The translations under genes were made by a program, and so were the position numbers. From NCBI GenBank assembly GCA_018268085.1, contig JAFDXE010000005.1, forward strand, positions 102,132 to 166,131: DNA of 64,000 nucleotides, written 5' to 3'. This document shows positions 27,459-36,787 of this stretch, one piece after another; positions within the stretch are counted from its first letter, which is position 1, and every line of letters starts with the position of its first letter. This DNA comes from Bacteroidota bacterium (GTDB lineage Bacteria > Bacteroidota > Bacteroidia > Chitinophagales > Chitinophagaceae). The notes under the pieces were generated by a model that searched no databases, was not told the origin of the DNA, and saw nothing but the letters and a program-made list of their open reading frames with translations.

Positions 27459-28424
27459 ATGCCTTCTATCCAACTCGTTAATCCTTTCAATCATCAACCT
27501 TTACATTACAGCAACGAAGGGCTGAAAGATTCGGGCAATAATCTTTTCCCACTCGAAAACGGCGCTTATAAATTTGTAAAAAGCGATAACTATACTTCTA
27601 ATTTTGGTTTCCAGTGGAATAAGTTTGTAACTACGCAAATTGATAAATCAACAAATTTCAAATTAAGTTACGATCGTTTTTTTGCACAAACAGGGTGGGA
27701 TAAAGAAGATCTTTCCGGTAAAAATATGCTGGAAGTAGGTTCTGGTGCAGGAAGGTTTACACAGATTGTTTTAGATCATACGAAGGCTAACCTGTACAGC
27801 GTGGATTATTCAAATGCTGTTGAAGCTAATTATAAAAACAACGGACCAAATGAACGCCTGCATCTTTTCCAGGCGAGCGTGTATGAGTTACCGTTTGCAC
27901 CGGCTCAATTCGACAAAGTATTTTGTTTCGGCGTGTTGCAACATACACCTGATGTAAAAAAATCAGTTGAATCACTCATCAGCATGGTTAAACCGGGCGG
28001 AGAACTGCTGGTAGATTTTTATTCTGTTAGTGGCTGGTGGACCAAAATACATGCAAAATACCTGCTGCGGCCTTTCACCAGGAAAATGAGCCATGAACAG
28101 TTGTATAAGAAAATAGATAAGCATGCAGACTGGCTGATTGCAACAAATCGTTTCTTCTCCAAAATCGGACTCGGAAAAATATTGAACAGGTTTTTACCAA
28201 TATGTGATATCGACGGAACGCTGCCATCAGGCTTGAGTAAAGAAAAACTGCGGGAGATGGTGGTATTGGATACATTTGATATGTTTAGTCCGCAGTACGA
28301 CCAACCGCAACGGATTTCAACAGTTGTAAACTGGTTCAATACATACGGAATGAGCAATGTGTGGGGCGGATATGTCTATTATGGAAAATACAAATCTGCC
28401 GTTGTAAAAGGGATAAAAAAATAA
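27459..28424 (+). CDS. Class I SAM-dependent methyltransferase with Trm112-like N-terminus
   Basis: About 321 residues. The chosen ATG (27459, MPSIQLVNPFNHQPLHY) starts a short domain in which PLxYSNEGLKD and LFPLENGAYKFV resemble the Trm112-like segment found before sugar methyltransferases. The SAM domain has MLEVGSGAGRFTQIVL (motif I, about residue 90) and FDKVFCFGVLQHTPD (motif IV). The frame is open 35 codons further upstream, but that part looks non-coding. It probably methylates a sugar or lipid-linked intermediate of this locus. It is followed closely by the second flippase. Confidence 0.82.
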   Translation: MPSIQLVNPFNHQPLHYSNEGLKDSGNNLFPLENGAYKFVKSDNYTSNFGFQWNKFVTTQIDKSTNFKLSYDRFFAQTGWDKEDLSGKNMLEVGSGAGRFTQIVLDHTKANLYSVDYSNAVEANYKNNGPNERLHLFQASVYELPFAPAQFDKVFCFGVLQHTPDVKKSVESLISMVKPGGELLVDFYSVSGWWTKIHAKYLLRPFTRKMSHEQLYKKIDKHADWLIATNRFFSKIGLGKILNRFLPICDIDGTLPSGLSKEKLREMVVLDTFDMFSPQYDQPQRISTVVNWFNTYGMSNVWGGYVYYGKYKSAVVKGIKK

Positions 28425-28438
28425 ACACAGCGAGTGTA

Positions 28439-29752
28439 ATGTCATTGATTTCTTATTTAAAGGCTGCATACAAAAACCCATCAGTTAAATCTGTTGGGAT
28501 GTACACATTCAGTAATTTTTTTTCAAAAGCGGTTTCATTTTTACTCTTGTTTGTTTTCACCAATCCTGTTTATATTACCCCTTCTGAAAACGGGCTGATC
28601 AGTTTATTCAGCACCAGTCTTGTTTTTTTAATGCCGTTCATGTCGATGGCGGTGATCCACTCTACTTCCACCGATTTTTTTAAACTGGATGCTGGTGAAT
28701 TCCGGAATTTTTTTACAACAGGATTTATCATACCGGTAGTTGTTACCGTACTCTCTACCATTGTTTTATTTTTTTTAAAAGATTACCTGCAACAAACATT
28801 CGGATTTCCGGCAATGTTCGTTTGGATGATACCGGTAGTAAGCTTTTTTATTTTTTGTAATGAACAACTGCTCAGCCTGGCAAGAAACAACAATGAACCA
28901 TCCGTTTACCTGAAAGCAAATATTTCCAAAACCATTTTTGAATTCGGAATCTCATTCGTGCTGGTAGTGTTTTTTGCTTATCGCTGGTTGGGAAGACTGG
29001 AAGGTATTCTTATTGCGTACGCATTGGTAAGTGTATACGGATTTTATTATTTCAAAAAGAAAAATTACCTGTTTGGTAAAATTGAAAAAAAATACCTGTA
29101 CAGCGAACTGGTATATGCAGTGCCCATCATTGCATTGCAGGCAAATATTTTCGCTATGAATTCCTCCGATAAATTTTTTCTCGCTGCTTTTACCAACGAT
29201 AACAATGCAACGGTAGGAGTATATAGCATTGCTTACGTGTTTGCATCTATGATCAATATTTTTGCCATGGCGATCCTGCAGTATATCTTTCCACGGATAT
29301 ATACGATGTTATCTTCAGGAAATATCGATTATGTTCAAATCCGTAAATTCTTCTTTGGCTTTGCCGCGATCATGACGGTTGCACTTGTAGGAATGATTGT
29401 TGCCACACCGGTTCTCTATCATTTTTTTATCAATGAAAAATATCATCCGGCATTGCAGTACTGCTGGTTGTTGTGCGGCGGTTGTTATTTGTGGGCCATC
29501 ACGTATTTTCTATATGCCTACCTGTTATTCTATAAAAAGAAACGAACAATATTTATCTTATCAATAGCAGGCATCATCGTTAGTGTTACACTTAACTACC
29601 TGCTCATTCCAAAGTGGAAAGATATGGGTGCTGCCTGGTCAACTTTTTTATCATATCTGCTTGTATTAATCATAACTTTATTTTTTACCGGTGAGTTCTG
29701 GAAAAAATTTCTTGTAAAACCAACAGCGATACCTCCTGAAAGTGAACAATAA
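28439..29752 (+). CDS. Polysaccharide flippase (Wzx-like, MOP superfamily), copy 2
   Basis: About 437 residues with around 14 membrane helices. The start MSLISYLKAAYKNPSVKSVG at 28439 precedes the first helix (MYTFSNFFSKAVSFLLLFVF), and the frame upstream lies inside the preceding methyltransferase gene. The helix pattern, the charged FNRxSDKFFLAAF-like loop (SSDKFFLAAFTNDNNATVGVYS) and a short basic C-terminus match lipopolysaccharide biosynthesis flippases. It overlaps the next glycosyltransferase by 11 bases. With the flippase at 12583, it is the second in the locus. Confidence 0.87.
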   Translation: MSLISYLKAAYKNPSVKSVGMYTFSNFFSKAVSFLLLFVFTNPVYITPSENGLISLFSTSLVFLMPFMSMAVIHSTSTDFFKLDAGEFRNFFTTGFIIPVVVTVLSTIVLFFLKDYLQQTFGFPAMFVWMIPVVSFFIFCNEQLLSLARNNNEPSVYLKANISKTIFEFGISFVLVVFFAYRWLGRLEGILIAYALVSVYGFYYFKKKNYLFGKIEKKYLYSELVYAVPIIALQANIFAMNSSDKFFLAAFTNDNNATVGVYSIAYVFASMINIFAMAILQYIFPRIYTMLSSGNIDYVQIRKFFFGFAAIMTVALVGMIVATPVLYHFFINEKYHPALQYCWLLCGGCYLWAITYFLYAYLLFYKKKRTIFILSIAGIIVSVTLNYLLIPKWKDMGAAWSTFLSYLLVLIITLFFTGEFWKKFLVKPTAIPPESEQ

Positions 29753-30833
29753 AAAAACCATTCTTCATATCATTCAGAATTTTGGCCGGGGCGGTGCAGA
29801 AACTGCCGTAGTAGGCGTATTAAAAAACCTGCATGAATACAATAACATTGTAGTTACACTCGATAACCTCAACGAGTTCGGCAATGAACTTAAGTATGAT
29901 AAACTTTATTGTCTCAACCTGGATGTGTATTACCTGTTTCCGATGGCAATTAAAAAATTAAGAAAGATCATTATCGATAATAAAGTTGATCTTGTTCATA
30001 GCCAGTTGTACTGGAGCACGGTGCTTGCGAGATTTGCCTGCCCCAAAAATATTCCACTGGTTACTTCCATCCAGGCATCTTTGTCTGACAGCCTGGAATA
30101 TAAAAAGAAATGGATTTGCTGGCTGGATAAATACAGTTATCAAAAAAGAAAAAGCACCATCCTTGGTGTATCCAACCATACGTTAGAAGATTATTTCAGT
30201 TTTCTCGGGCTGAAAAAGCATGAGGCATATACCTTGTACAATTTTGTTGATACCAGTACATTTTCGGCTATGGCTCCCCGGCAGTATGAAGCAGGCGGGG
30301 AATTTAAGCTGATTGCCGTAGGAAATTTAAAAGGTCAGAAAAATCATGTTTATCTGCTGGAAGCATTCAAACAACTGAAAGGTGAAAATATTTCTTTGGA
30401 TATATACGGGGAAGGAATGTTACGGGAAGAACTAACCAGCATCATTAATGAACATAAACTCCCTGTTCGGCTGATGGGTAAGATCAGTAACCTGCAGGAA
30501 GTGATCGGCAATTATGATCTGTTTGTACTGTCGTCTTTATATGAAGGGTTTTCACTGGCGGTACTCGAAGGAATGGTGATGGGTAAGCCGATGTTATTAT
30601 CTGGTATTCCCACTTTCACCGAACAATGTGCCGATACCGCCACTTATTTTTCATTGAGCAATGTGCATGACCTGGTTGAAAAGATTCGGTTCCTTCACAA
30701 TAATCCTGCTGTGGCAGTGAGTCTTGCAACAAAAGGACAGGCTCGGGCCCTGCAGCATTTTACATTGCAACATCATTTACAGGAACTGCGGAAAATATAC
30801 AACCGGGAATTAAATGCCGTAAACAAGCATTAA
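29742..30833 (+). CDS. Glycosyltransferase family 4 protein
   Basis: A 363-residue GT-B enzyme that starts with GTG at 29742, inside the end of the flippase gene. TILHIIQNFGRGGAETAVVGVLKNL is the GT4 opening. Later motifs are FKLIAVGNLKGQKNHVYLLEAF, LDIYGEGMLREEL and LFVLSSLYEGFSLAVLEGMVMGKPMLLSGIPTF with the nucleotide-binding EGFS..(V)LE. The overlap with the flippase implies translational coupling. The sugar specificity is unknown. Confidence 0.9.
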   Translation: MNNKKTILHIIQNFGRGGAETAVVGVLKNLHEYNNIVVTLDNLNEFGNELKYDKLYCLNLDVYYLFPMAIKKLRKIIIDNKVDLVHSQLYWSTVLARFACPKNIPLVTSIQASLSDSLEYKKKWICWLDKYSYQKRKSTILGVSNHTLEDYFSFLGLKKHEAYTLYNFVDTSTFSAMAPRQYEAGGEFKLIAVGNLKGQKNHVYLLEAFKQLKGENISLDIYGEGMLREELTSIINEHKLPVRLMGKISNLQEVIGNYDLFVLSSLYEGFSLAVLEGMVMGKPMLLSGIPTFTEQCADTATYFSLSNVHDLVEKIRFLHNNPAVAVSLATKGQARALQHFTLQHHLQELRKIYNRELNAVNKH

Positions 30834-30901
30834 TACTTTTCTATTTAGCTACCTCTCCGTCGGAATTGTTATTTTTACAGTGTACAAAACAGCAAGCGTT
30901 C

Positions 30902-32812
30902 ATGTGCGGTCTCACCGGTTTTATAGATTACAATAAAAATTCATCCAAAGAAATTTTGCAGCAATGCACAAATGAATTGTCTCATCGTGGACCTGATGGA
31001 GCAGGCTATGAATTTTTTCAGCAAACAGAAGCTCAAGTGGGTTTGGGGCACCGCAGGTTATCTATCATTGATCTCAGCAATGCGGCAAGTCAGCCAATGC
31101 GGTATAAACAGTACTGCATTATATTCAATGGTGAAATGTATAATTATGCTGAAGTAAGATCTGTACTTCAACAACAGGGGCACCAGTTTAGTACGCATTC
31201 AGATACTGAAGTGTTATTACATGCATGGGAGCAATGGGGCGCAGACATGATACATCGGTTTATCGGCATGTTTGTATTTATCATTTATGATACACAAAAG
31301 CAGGAATTATTTTGTTTCCGAGACCGGGCCGGCGTTAAGCCTTTGTATTATTACTGGAACAATGGTTTGTTTCTTTTTGCATCGGAGTTAAAAAGTTTTC
31401 ATAAGCATCCCGGGTTCACAAAAGAAATTAACCTGCAGGCCGTGCAGCAGTTTTTGCAGTATGGATATATCATGGCGCCTTTATCCATATTTAATTATAC
31501 GCATAAATTATTACCGGGGCATTACCTGCATTTCAACATTTCGGATCGCAGGTTTAGTTTGCATAAGTATTGGGATGTTTACGATGCGTATAATAAACCA
31601 AAACTGAACATCAGCGAAGCTGAAGCAAAAACAGAACTGGAAAAATTACTGATCTCTTCCTGCAAATACAGGATGGTGGCAGATGTTCCGGTGGGTGTGT
31701 TTTTAAGTGGTGGTTATGATAGTACCATTGTAACGGCATTGTTGCAGGCGCATCAAACAGAAAAAATAAAAACATATACCATAGGTTTCAATGAAGATGA
31801 TCACAATGAAGCGATGCATGCAAGAAAAGTAGCTGATCATTTGAAAACAGAACATACAGAGCATTATTGTACAACCAAAGAAGCGCAGGACATCATACCG
31901 GGTATTCCCTTTTATTGCGATGAACCATTTGGTGATTCCTCTATCATCCCAACAACACTTGTAAGCCAGCTTGCGAGAAAAGATGTTACCGTTGCATTAA
32001 GCGCCGATGCCGGCGATGAAATATTTGCAGGTTATCCAAAATACCCGTTGGCGCTCGGCATGGTTAAAGCAATGAATACTGTTCCCCATTTTATAAAAAA
32101 AACCGGCGGGAAACTATTAAAGCATGTGCCCGATTCATTGCTGCATGGCTTAACGGGTCATACGGCGGTATCAATAAAAAAACAAAGATTGTCGAAGTTG
32201 CTACAGGAAAAATCATCAACTCCTGTAATGATGGATATTTTATTGTCGCAGGTGTATTCCAATGAACAAATGGAAACGGTATTTAATACAAAAGTGGAAA
32301 AGCCATGGTCTTTTTTTAACTCTGAAAATTTACTGAATAAAAATCTCGGTGATCTCGATAAGTTGCTCGCAATAGATTATAAAACGTATTTGCCGGATGA
32401 TATTCTTGTAAAAGTAGACCGTGCCGGTATGAGTACTTCGCTTGAAGGACGGGAACCATTACTCGACCACCGGGTGATAGAATTCGCAGCGCAGTTACCG
32501 GAACAATTTAAACTCAAAGGAAAAAACAAAAAACATTTACTGAAGGAAATTGTGCATGACTATGTTCCGAAAGAAATTATGGAGCGGCCAAAAATGGGTT
32601 TTGGTGTTCCGGTTTTTAACTGGTTACGCAATGAACTCCGGTATTATGCTGATGAATACATGAGCGATGCCGCTTTTGCACAACATGGTTTATTCCGCAA
32701 AGAAGCAACCGATCACATCATGCAACAGTTTTATAAAGGCGACCGGAATTACAACAGTTTGTTCTGGTATCTGCTGATGTTCCAGATGTGGTATAAACGC
32801 TGGATGGACTAA
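30902..32812 (+). CDS. asnB: Asparagine-synthase-type amidotransferase, copy 2
   Basis: About 636 residues. The start is fixed at 30902 by MCGLTGF, since the glutaminase needs Cys2 exposed; the longer frame from 30866 adds 12 residues that would block it. SHRGPDGAGYE, FNGEMYNY and SDTEVLL complete the glutaminase domain. The synthetase half has FLSGGYDST (about residue 270), GFNEDDHNEA and LSADAGDEIFAGY. It is more like canonical AsnB (GGYDST) than copy 1. It lies between two GT4 genes, and a uronic-acid amidation role is likely but not proven. Confidence 0.87.
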   Translation: MCGLTGFIDYNKNSSKEILQQCTNELSHRGPDGAGYEFFQQTEAQVGLGHRRLSIIDLSNAASQPMRYKQYCIIFNGEMYNYAEVRSVLQQQGHQFSTHSDTEVLLHAWEQWGADMIHRFIGMFVFIIYDTQKQELFCFRDRAGVKPLYYYWNNGLFLFASELKSFHKHPGFTKEINLQAVQQFLQYGYIMAPLSIFNYTHKLLPGHYLHFNISDRRFSLHKYWDVYDAYNKPKLNISEAEAKTELEKLLISSCKYRMVADVPVGVFLSGGYDSTIVTALLQAHQTEKIKTYTIGFNEDDHNEAMHARKVADHLKTEHTEHYCTTKEAQDIIPGIPFYCDEPFGDSSIIPTTLVSQLARKDVTVALSADAGDEIFAGYPKYPLALGMVKAMNTVPHFIKKTGGKLLKHVPDSLLHGLTGHTAVSIKKQRLSKLLQEKSSTPVMMDILLSQVYSNEQMETVFNTKVEKPWSFFNSENLLNKNLGDLDKLLAIDYKTYLPDDILVKVDRAGMSTSLEGREPLLDHRVIEFAAQLPEQFKLKGKNKKHLLKEIVHDYVPKEIMERPKMGFGVPVFNWLRNELRYYADEYMSDAAFAQHGLFRKEATDHIMQQFYKGDRNYNSLFWYLLMFQMWYKRWMD

Positions 32813-32842
32813 CCTGCATGTCAATTAAAGAAAGATGTTTGA

Positions 32843-34075
32843 ATGAAAAAAATTCTTTTCATTTCTTATGATGGTATGACTGATCCGTTAGGACCAAGCC
32901 AGGTGATTCCCTACCTGGTGGGCTTAAGCAGGTATGGATATAAATTCACCATATTAAGTTGCGATAAGAAAGATAAATTTTCCGCCAATAAAGAATATGT
33001 TGAAAGCCTGCTCAAAGGAACATTTGTAGAATGGGTTAGCATACCTTATCATAAAAATCCACCTGTACTTTCATCCTGGTATGATTACCGTAGATTAAAA
33101 GAAACGGCCGCACAACTGCATAAAAAAAGAAAGTACGACATGGTGCATACCCGTCCGGGAATTCCAACATTGGTTGCATTGTGGATGAAAAAAAAATTCG
33201 GCGTCCGTTTTTTAAATGATGTAAGAGGATTCTGGGCAGATGAAAGAGTTGACGGTGGCATGTGGAATATGAATAAACTGCTGTATAAAAAAATATACGG
33301 CTTCTTCAAAAAACACGAATATGAATGTCTTGAAAAAGCCGACGGCATCACCTGCCTCACCGTAGCAGCAAAAAAAGAAATGCTCGGCTGGAAACAGATC
33401 AGCGGCCAACCGTTAGCGATAGAAGTGATTCCCTGCAGTGTTGATCTTGATTTGTTTAATCCGGCAACGATAAATATATCCCTGAAAAATCAATTGCAGC
33501 AAGAACTCGGCATCAGCAATGGAGAAATGATATTCAGTTATCTCGGTTCAATTGGTGGTTGGTATCTTACCCGGGAAATGATGCAATATTGTAAGCTGCT
33601 TGAGGAGGCGTTCCCTGCAGCCAGGTTTTTGTTTATATCCCCTCATCGTCATGAACAGATAGCCGAAGCGGCGGCTGCAGCAGGCATTCCAGCAGAAAAA
33701 CTTATTACAAAACAAGCTCGCCGTGATGAAGTGCCGGCGTTGTTATCATTCAGTACTTATTCCATTTTTTTTATCAAACCCTGCTACTCAAAAATTTCAT
33801 CTTCGCCCACCAAACATGGCGAGATCATGGCCATGGGCATACCCGTTATTACCAATGCCGGTGTTGGCGATGTAAAAGAAATTGTGGAGCATTACCATTC
33901 CGGAATTGTATTAGATGATTTAAGTGCAGCGAGTATGCAAAAGGCAGTAGCCAGCATAAAAAACGGCTTAACGTTTCAACCGGATGCTATACGAAAAGGC
34001 GCAACGGAAGTGTATTCACTTACTAATGCCGTGCAATTATACCTCAGGCTGTACAATAAAATATTGCAACCTTAA
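32843..34075 (+). CDS. Glycosyltransferase family 4 protein
   Basis: A 410-residue enzyme. ILFISYDGMTDPLGPSQVIPYLVGL is the N-terminal GT4 domain start. VHTRPGIPTLVALWMKKKFG and FLNDVRGFWADERVDGGMW form the acceptor side, and IFSYLGSIGGWYLTREMMQY with the loop SSPTKHGEIMAMGIPVITNAGVGDVKEI the donor side. The last loop has K-x-GEIMAMG in place of the usual EG.P..LLEAMA. It follows asnB copy 2 after 30 bases. The substrate is unknown. Confidence 0.87.
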   Translation: MKKILFISYDGMTDPLGPSQVIPYLVGLSRYGYKFTILSCDKKDKFSANKEYVESLLKGTFVEWVSIPYHKNPPVLSSWYDYRRLKETAAQLHKKRKYDMVHTRPGIPTLVALWMKKKFGVRFLNDVRGFWADERVDGGMWNMNKLLYKKIYGFFKKHEYECLEKADGITCLTVAAKKEMLGWKQISGQPLAIEVIPCSVDLDLFNPATINISLKNQLQQELGISNGEMIFSYLGSIGGWYLTREMMQYCKLLEEAFPAARFLFISPHRHEQIAEAAAAAGIPAEKLITKQARRDEVPALLSFSTYSIFFIKPCYSKISSSPTKHGEIMAMGIPVITNAGVGDVKEIVEHYHSGIVLDDLSAASMQKAVASIKNGLTFQPDAIRKGATEVYSLTNAVQLYLRLYNKILQP

Positions 34076-34280
34076 TTTATTTCCTTCTTGCCACAGTCCT
34101 GCATGGCAAAGCTTCCCATCGTAAAATTACTTCGAAGATGTACGGATGGGTTAACTGTTCTTGTAGAAATCTATCCATAAATAATAGATAAACTCATTTT
34201 TATTGCTTCATGAGGCAATAACCTTTTTCGGGACACGTTATGTATAAAAATCCAGGTATCTGAAAACCAAAACGCCCTCT

Positions 34281-35276
34281 ATGGAAAAGGTGATCGTGCT
34301 TATTGTGTCGCATAACAGGCAAATATTGCTGGCAGAATGTATCAATGCATTAAGAAATCAAACGCGTAAACCGGATGCCATTTTAGTGGTTAACAATGGC
34401 AGTACAGACAATACCGAAGAATGGCTAAAACTCCAGCCAGACGTTTTACACATTACTCAAAACAACGAAGGACCCGGAAGCGCTTTCAGCAAAGCCATGA
34501 AATGGGCATGCAGTAACGGTTACGCATGGATGTGGTGTATGGATGACGATGGCTATCCAAAAGAAGACGCACTCGAAAATTTATTAAAAGTAGATACACC
34601 CGAACGCAGCCTGCTTAATTGTGCGGTGATTGATAAAGCCAATAAAAAATCATTTGTTTGGAATACCAGAAATTATAAAACAATCGATGAGGTAAAAGAA
34701 CCCCTGATCAAAGGCATCGGCCACCCGTTCAATGGCACTTTACTTCACCGTTCAATAGTGGAAAAGGTAGGTACACCAAAACCCGGTATGTTTTTATGGG
34801 GCGATGAAACGGAATATTATTACCGCATTGTAAACAAATACAACATCCCGGTGTACACCGTTTCCTCCAGCATACATTATCACCCGGCTGCCGCTTTTTC
34901 GTATAAGCGTGACTGGGACTTTAAGTCTTCCTGGAAATTATATTACTATGTAAGGAACCGTTTTGAAATTAATAAGTCAAGGTTTTCAAACAAGTTAATG
35001 GCAGCTTTGCACTACCTGTTTTTTATCACGGCGTTTGCGGGAACTATTATGCTGTATCAAAAAACCAATAAGGTTAAAAAGCTGAACTTTTTAATATGGC
35101 CTGTTACCGACGCATTTAAAAAAGATTATTCTGCAACACCACCGTCTATTATCAGGGAACTGACGGAGCGTCATGAGAAATCCATTCAATTCTCATTAAT
35201 AACACCCCTGAAAAATTTTCTGAGTTCTGTATTTACCGCAGGTAGCAATCAAAGTTCAAAACCGGCTACTGCTTAA
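34281..35276 (+). CDS. Glycosyltransferase family 2 protein (GlfT2-like)
   Basis: A 331-residue GT-A enzyme. VIVLIVSHNRQILLAECINAL and ILVVNNGSTDNTEEWL form the nucleotide-binding half; the metal-binding motif is WMWCMDDDGYP (about residues 86-96). PGMFLWGDETEYYYRI includes the ED-type catalytic base. The WxxDDDG form resembles galactofuranosyl- and rhamnosyl-type GT2 enzymes. The C-terminus has a hydrophobic segment (YLFFITAFAGTIMLY) that may anchor it. About 200 bases without features precede it. Confidence 0.87.
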   Translation: MEKVIVLIVSHNRQILLAECINALRNQTRKPDAILVVNNGSTDNTEEWLKLQPDVLHITQNNEGPGSAFSKAMKWACSNGYAWMWCMDDDGYPKEDALENLLKVDTPERSLLNCAVIDKANKKSFVWNTRNYKTIDEVKEPLIKGIGHPFNGTLLHRSIVEKVGTPKPGMFLWGDETEYYYRIVNKYNIPVYTVSSSIHYHPAAAFSYKRDWDFKSSWKLYYYVRNRFEINKSRFSNKLMAALHYLFFITAFAGTIMLYQKTNKVKKLNFLIWPVTDAFKKDYSATPPSIIRELTERHEKSIQFSLITPLKNFLSSVFTAGSNQSSKPATA

Positions 35277-35284
35277 CGATAGTT

Positions 35285-36634
35285 TTAATCCGTACACTCT
35301 ACAGGCCCCGCTTCACGGCGGGGTTTTATTTTTATCTTATTGTTGAAATATAAAATAAGGAACATGCCAATTACATAAAATGGAAGGGATGGAATTTTGT
35401 ACCGCACCAATGATCCAAAGTTTAAGGTGGTAGCTCCAACAAATAAGGCAAAAATGAGGGAGAACATCAAACAATACATTACGATGGGTTTATTGAGAAC
35501 GGTAAGTATTGTTCTTTTAATTCCAACTTTTATTATTACATACAATGAAAACAACATCATTGCAAGGCTTTCAAGGGAGGATAACAGTGTAGATGCTTTT
35601 TTTGATTCCCATAAATATGGCCGGAACAATGTTGCTATCACAGCCGCCGGTGCCATACGAACAAGGCTTTGAGCCGTGCCGTCGAATTCTACGCCGAGTG
35701 AAAAATTAGATGTAGCGCTGCCGGCCTGTGCTTCATAGTTTACCTGGTAATTTTTTATTGTTTTGGTTACACCTTCTGCAGCAAATCCTCCCAGCGCCTG
35801 TTGCATGGCACGGGTAATATTTAAAAAGCCGATAACACATCCTGTTATAACTGTTAGTACAATCATCACTTTCACGAACCTGCTTTTGATCAGCGTGACG
35901 TTTTTAAACAGCAGGAACAACGCAAAAAACGGAAGATAAGAAACGATGATATATACCTTTAATACAACAAGCAGGTAACTGAATACAAATAATATGGGCA
36001 GGTAGATGAGCGGATTTTTTTTCTGGTATAACATTCCATATAAGGAATAGGTGATCCAACCCAATGCACCTGTACACAAAGGATCTTTTAATATCCCGGA
36101 ACTCCAGAATACAAATGAAGGAAGGTATAAAATAGCAAAGGCAAATTGCCGGTGTAATTGCGGATATTGTTCATAAAAGAAACGGTACAACCTCCATACA
36201 CCTGTAAACGAGATCATGGAAAATATAAGGCTGATGGCCAGGAACCTTCCGAATGTAATAAATGAAAAAATGGCTACCAGTCTTGTAACCATATAATTGC
36301 TTTCCTCACTGAAATATCCGGCATTAAAAATATCTGCCAGTAGCGACTGATCAAATTCTTTTCCCGGGATAAACAATAAATGAATATTGGATGCATCTTT
36401 CAATATCAGTTGGTAGATGTTGTACCCTTCACGATGATATAACCCATTGCTGTCGCCACTCGAAAAGAATAAAATGAACATGCTGTAAGCGAAACAACTC
36501 ACTACTTTTATCCAAAATCCCTGGCGATGATATTTCCTTAATACCGGGTCTTTAATCTTCCTTCTTCTCCACGCAAAAATGATATAAAATATCACTACGT
36601 AAACAAGAAACATGATATAGTCTAAAAGATTCAA
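35285..36634 (-). CDS. Wzy-like oligosaccharide polymerase candidate, copy 2
   Basis: A 449-residue integral membrane protein with about ten helices and a periplasmic-type central loop (GGFAAEGVTKTIKNYQ). LFRPYLWESKKAS (about residue 333) and LNFGSLVRYKIPSLPF near the C-terminus match the protein at 22571-23899, which has the same architecture. It lies on the minus strand between plus-strand glycan genes, as its paralogue does. The C-terminal residues overlap the GT2 terminator. A glycan-polymerising or ligase role is inferred from location and topology. Confidence 0.7.
   Translation of the reverse strand: MNLLDYIMFLVYVVIFYIIFAWRRRKIKDPVLRKYHRQGFWIKVVSCFAYSMFILFFSSGDSNGLYHREGYNIYQLILKDASNIHLLFIPGKEFDQSLLADIFNAGYFSEESNYMVTRLVAIFSFITFGRFLAISLIFSMISFTGVWRLYRFFYEQYPQLHRQFAFAILYLPSFVFWSSGILKDPLCTGALGWITYSLYGMLYQKKNPLIYLPILFVFSYLLVVLKVYIIVSYLPFFALFLLFKNVTLIKSRFVKVMIVLTVITGCVIGFLNITRAMQQALGGFAAEGVTKTIKNYQVNYEAQAGSATSNFSLGVEFDGTAQSLVRMAPAAVIATLFRPYLWESKKASTLLSSLESLAMMLFSLYVIIKVGIKRTILTVLNKPIVMYCLMFSLIFALFVGATTLNFGSLVRYKIPSLPFYVIGMFLILYFNNKIKIKPRREAGPVECTD
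35306..35333 (+). terminator. Rho-independent terminator of the GT2 gene
   Basis: CCCCGC pairs with GCGGGG across a six-base loop and is followed by TTTTATTTTT, 29 bases after the GT2 stop codon. It lies inside the 3' end of the convergent polymerase-like gene, whose last residues it encodes. Confidence 0.8.
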
Positions 36635-36787
36635 GCAGTTTGTTTTGATTTCAGAAATAATTCAATCGCTTTTACGAAACATCCATAAGGCATGTATCCA
36701 TCATACCAATTCCAACAAATTTATTTTAATTATTCATACAGCATTCAACAATATAAACTTATTTTGCCGGCAATAAACAAAGCGGAA

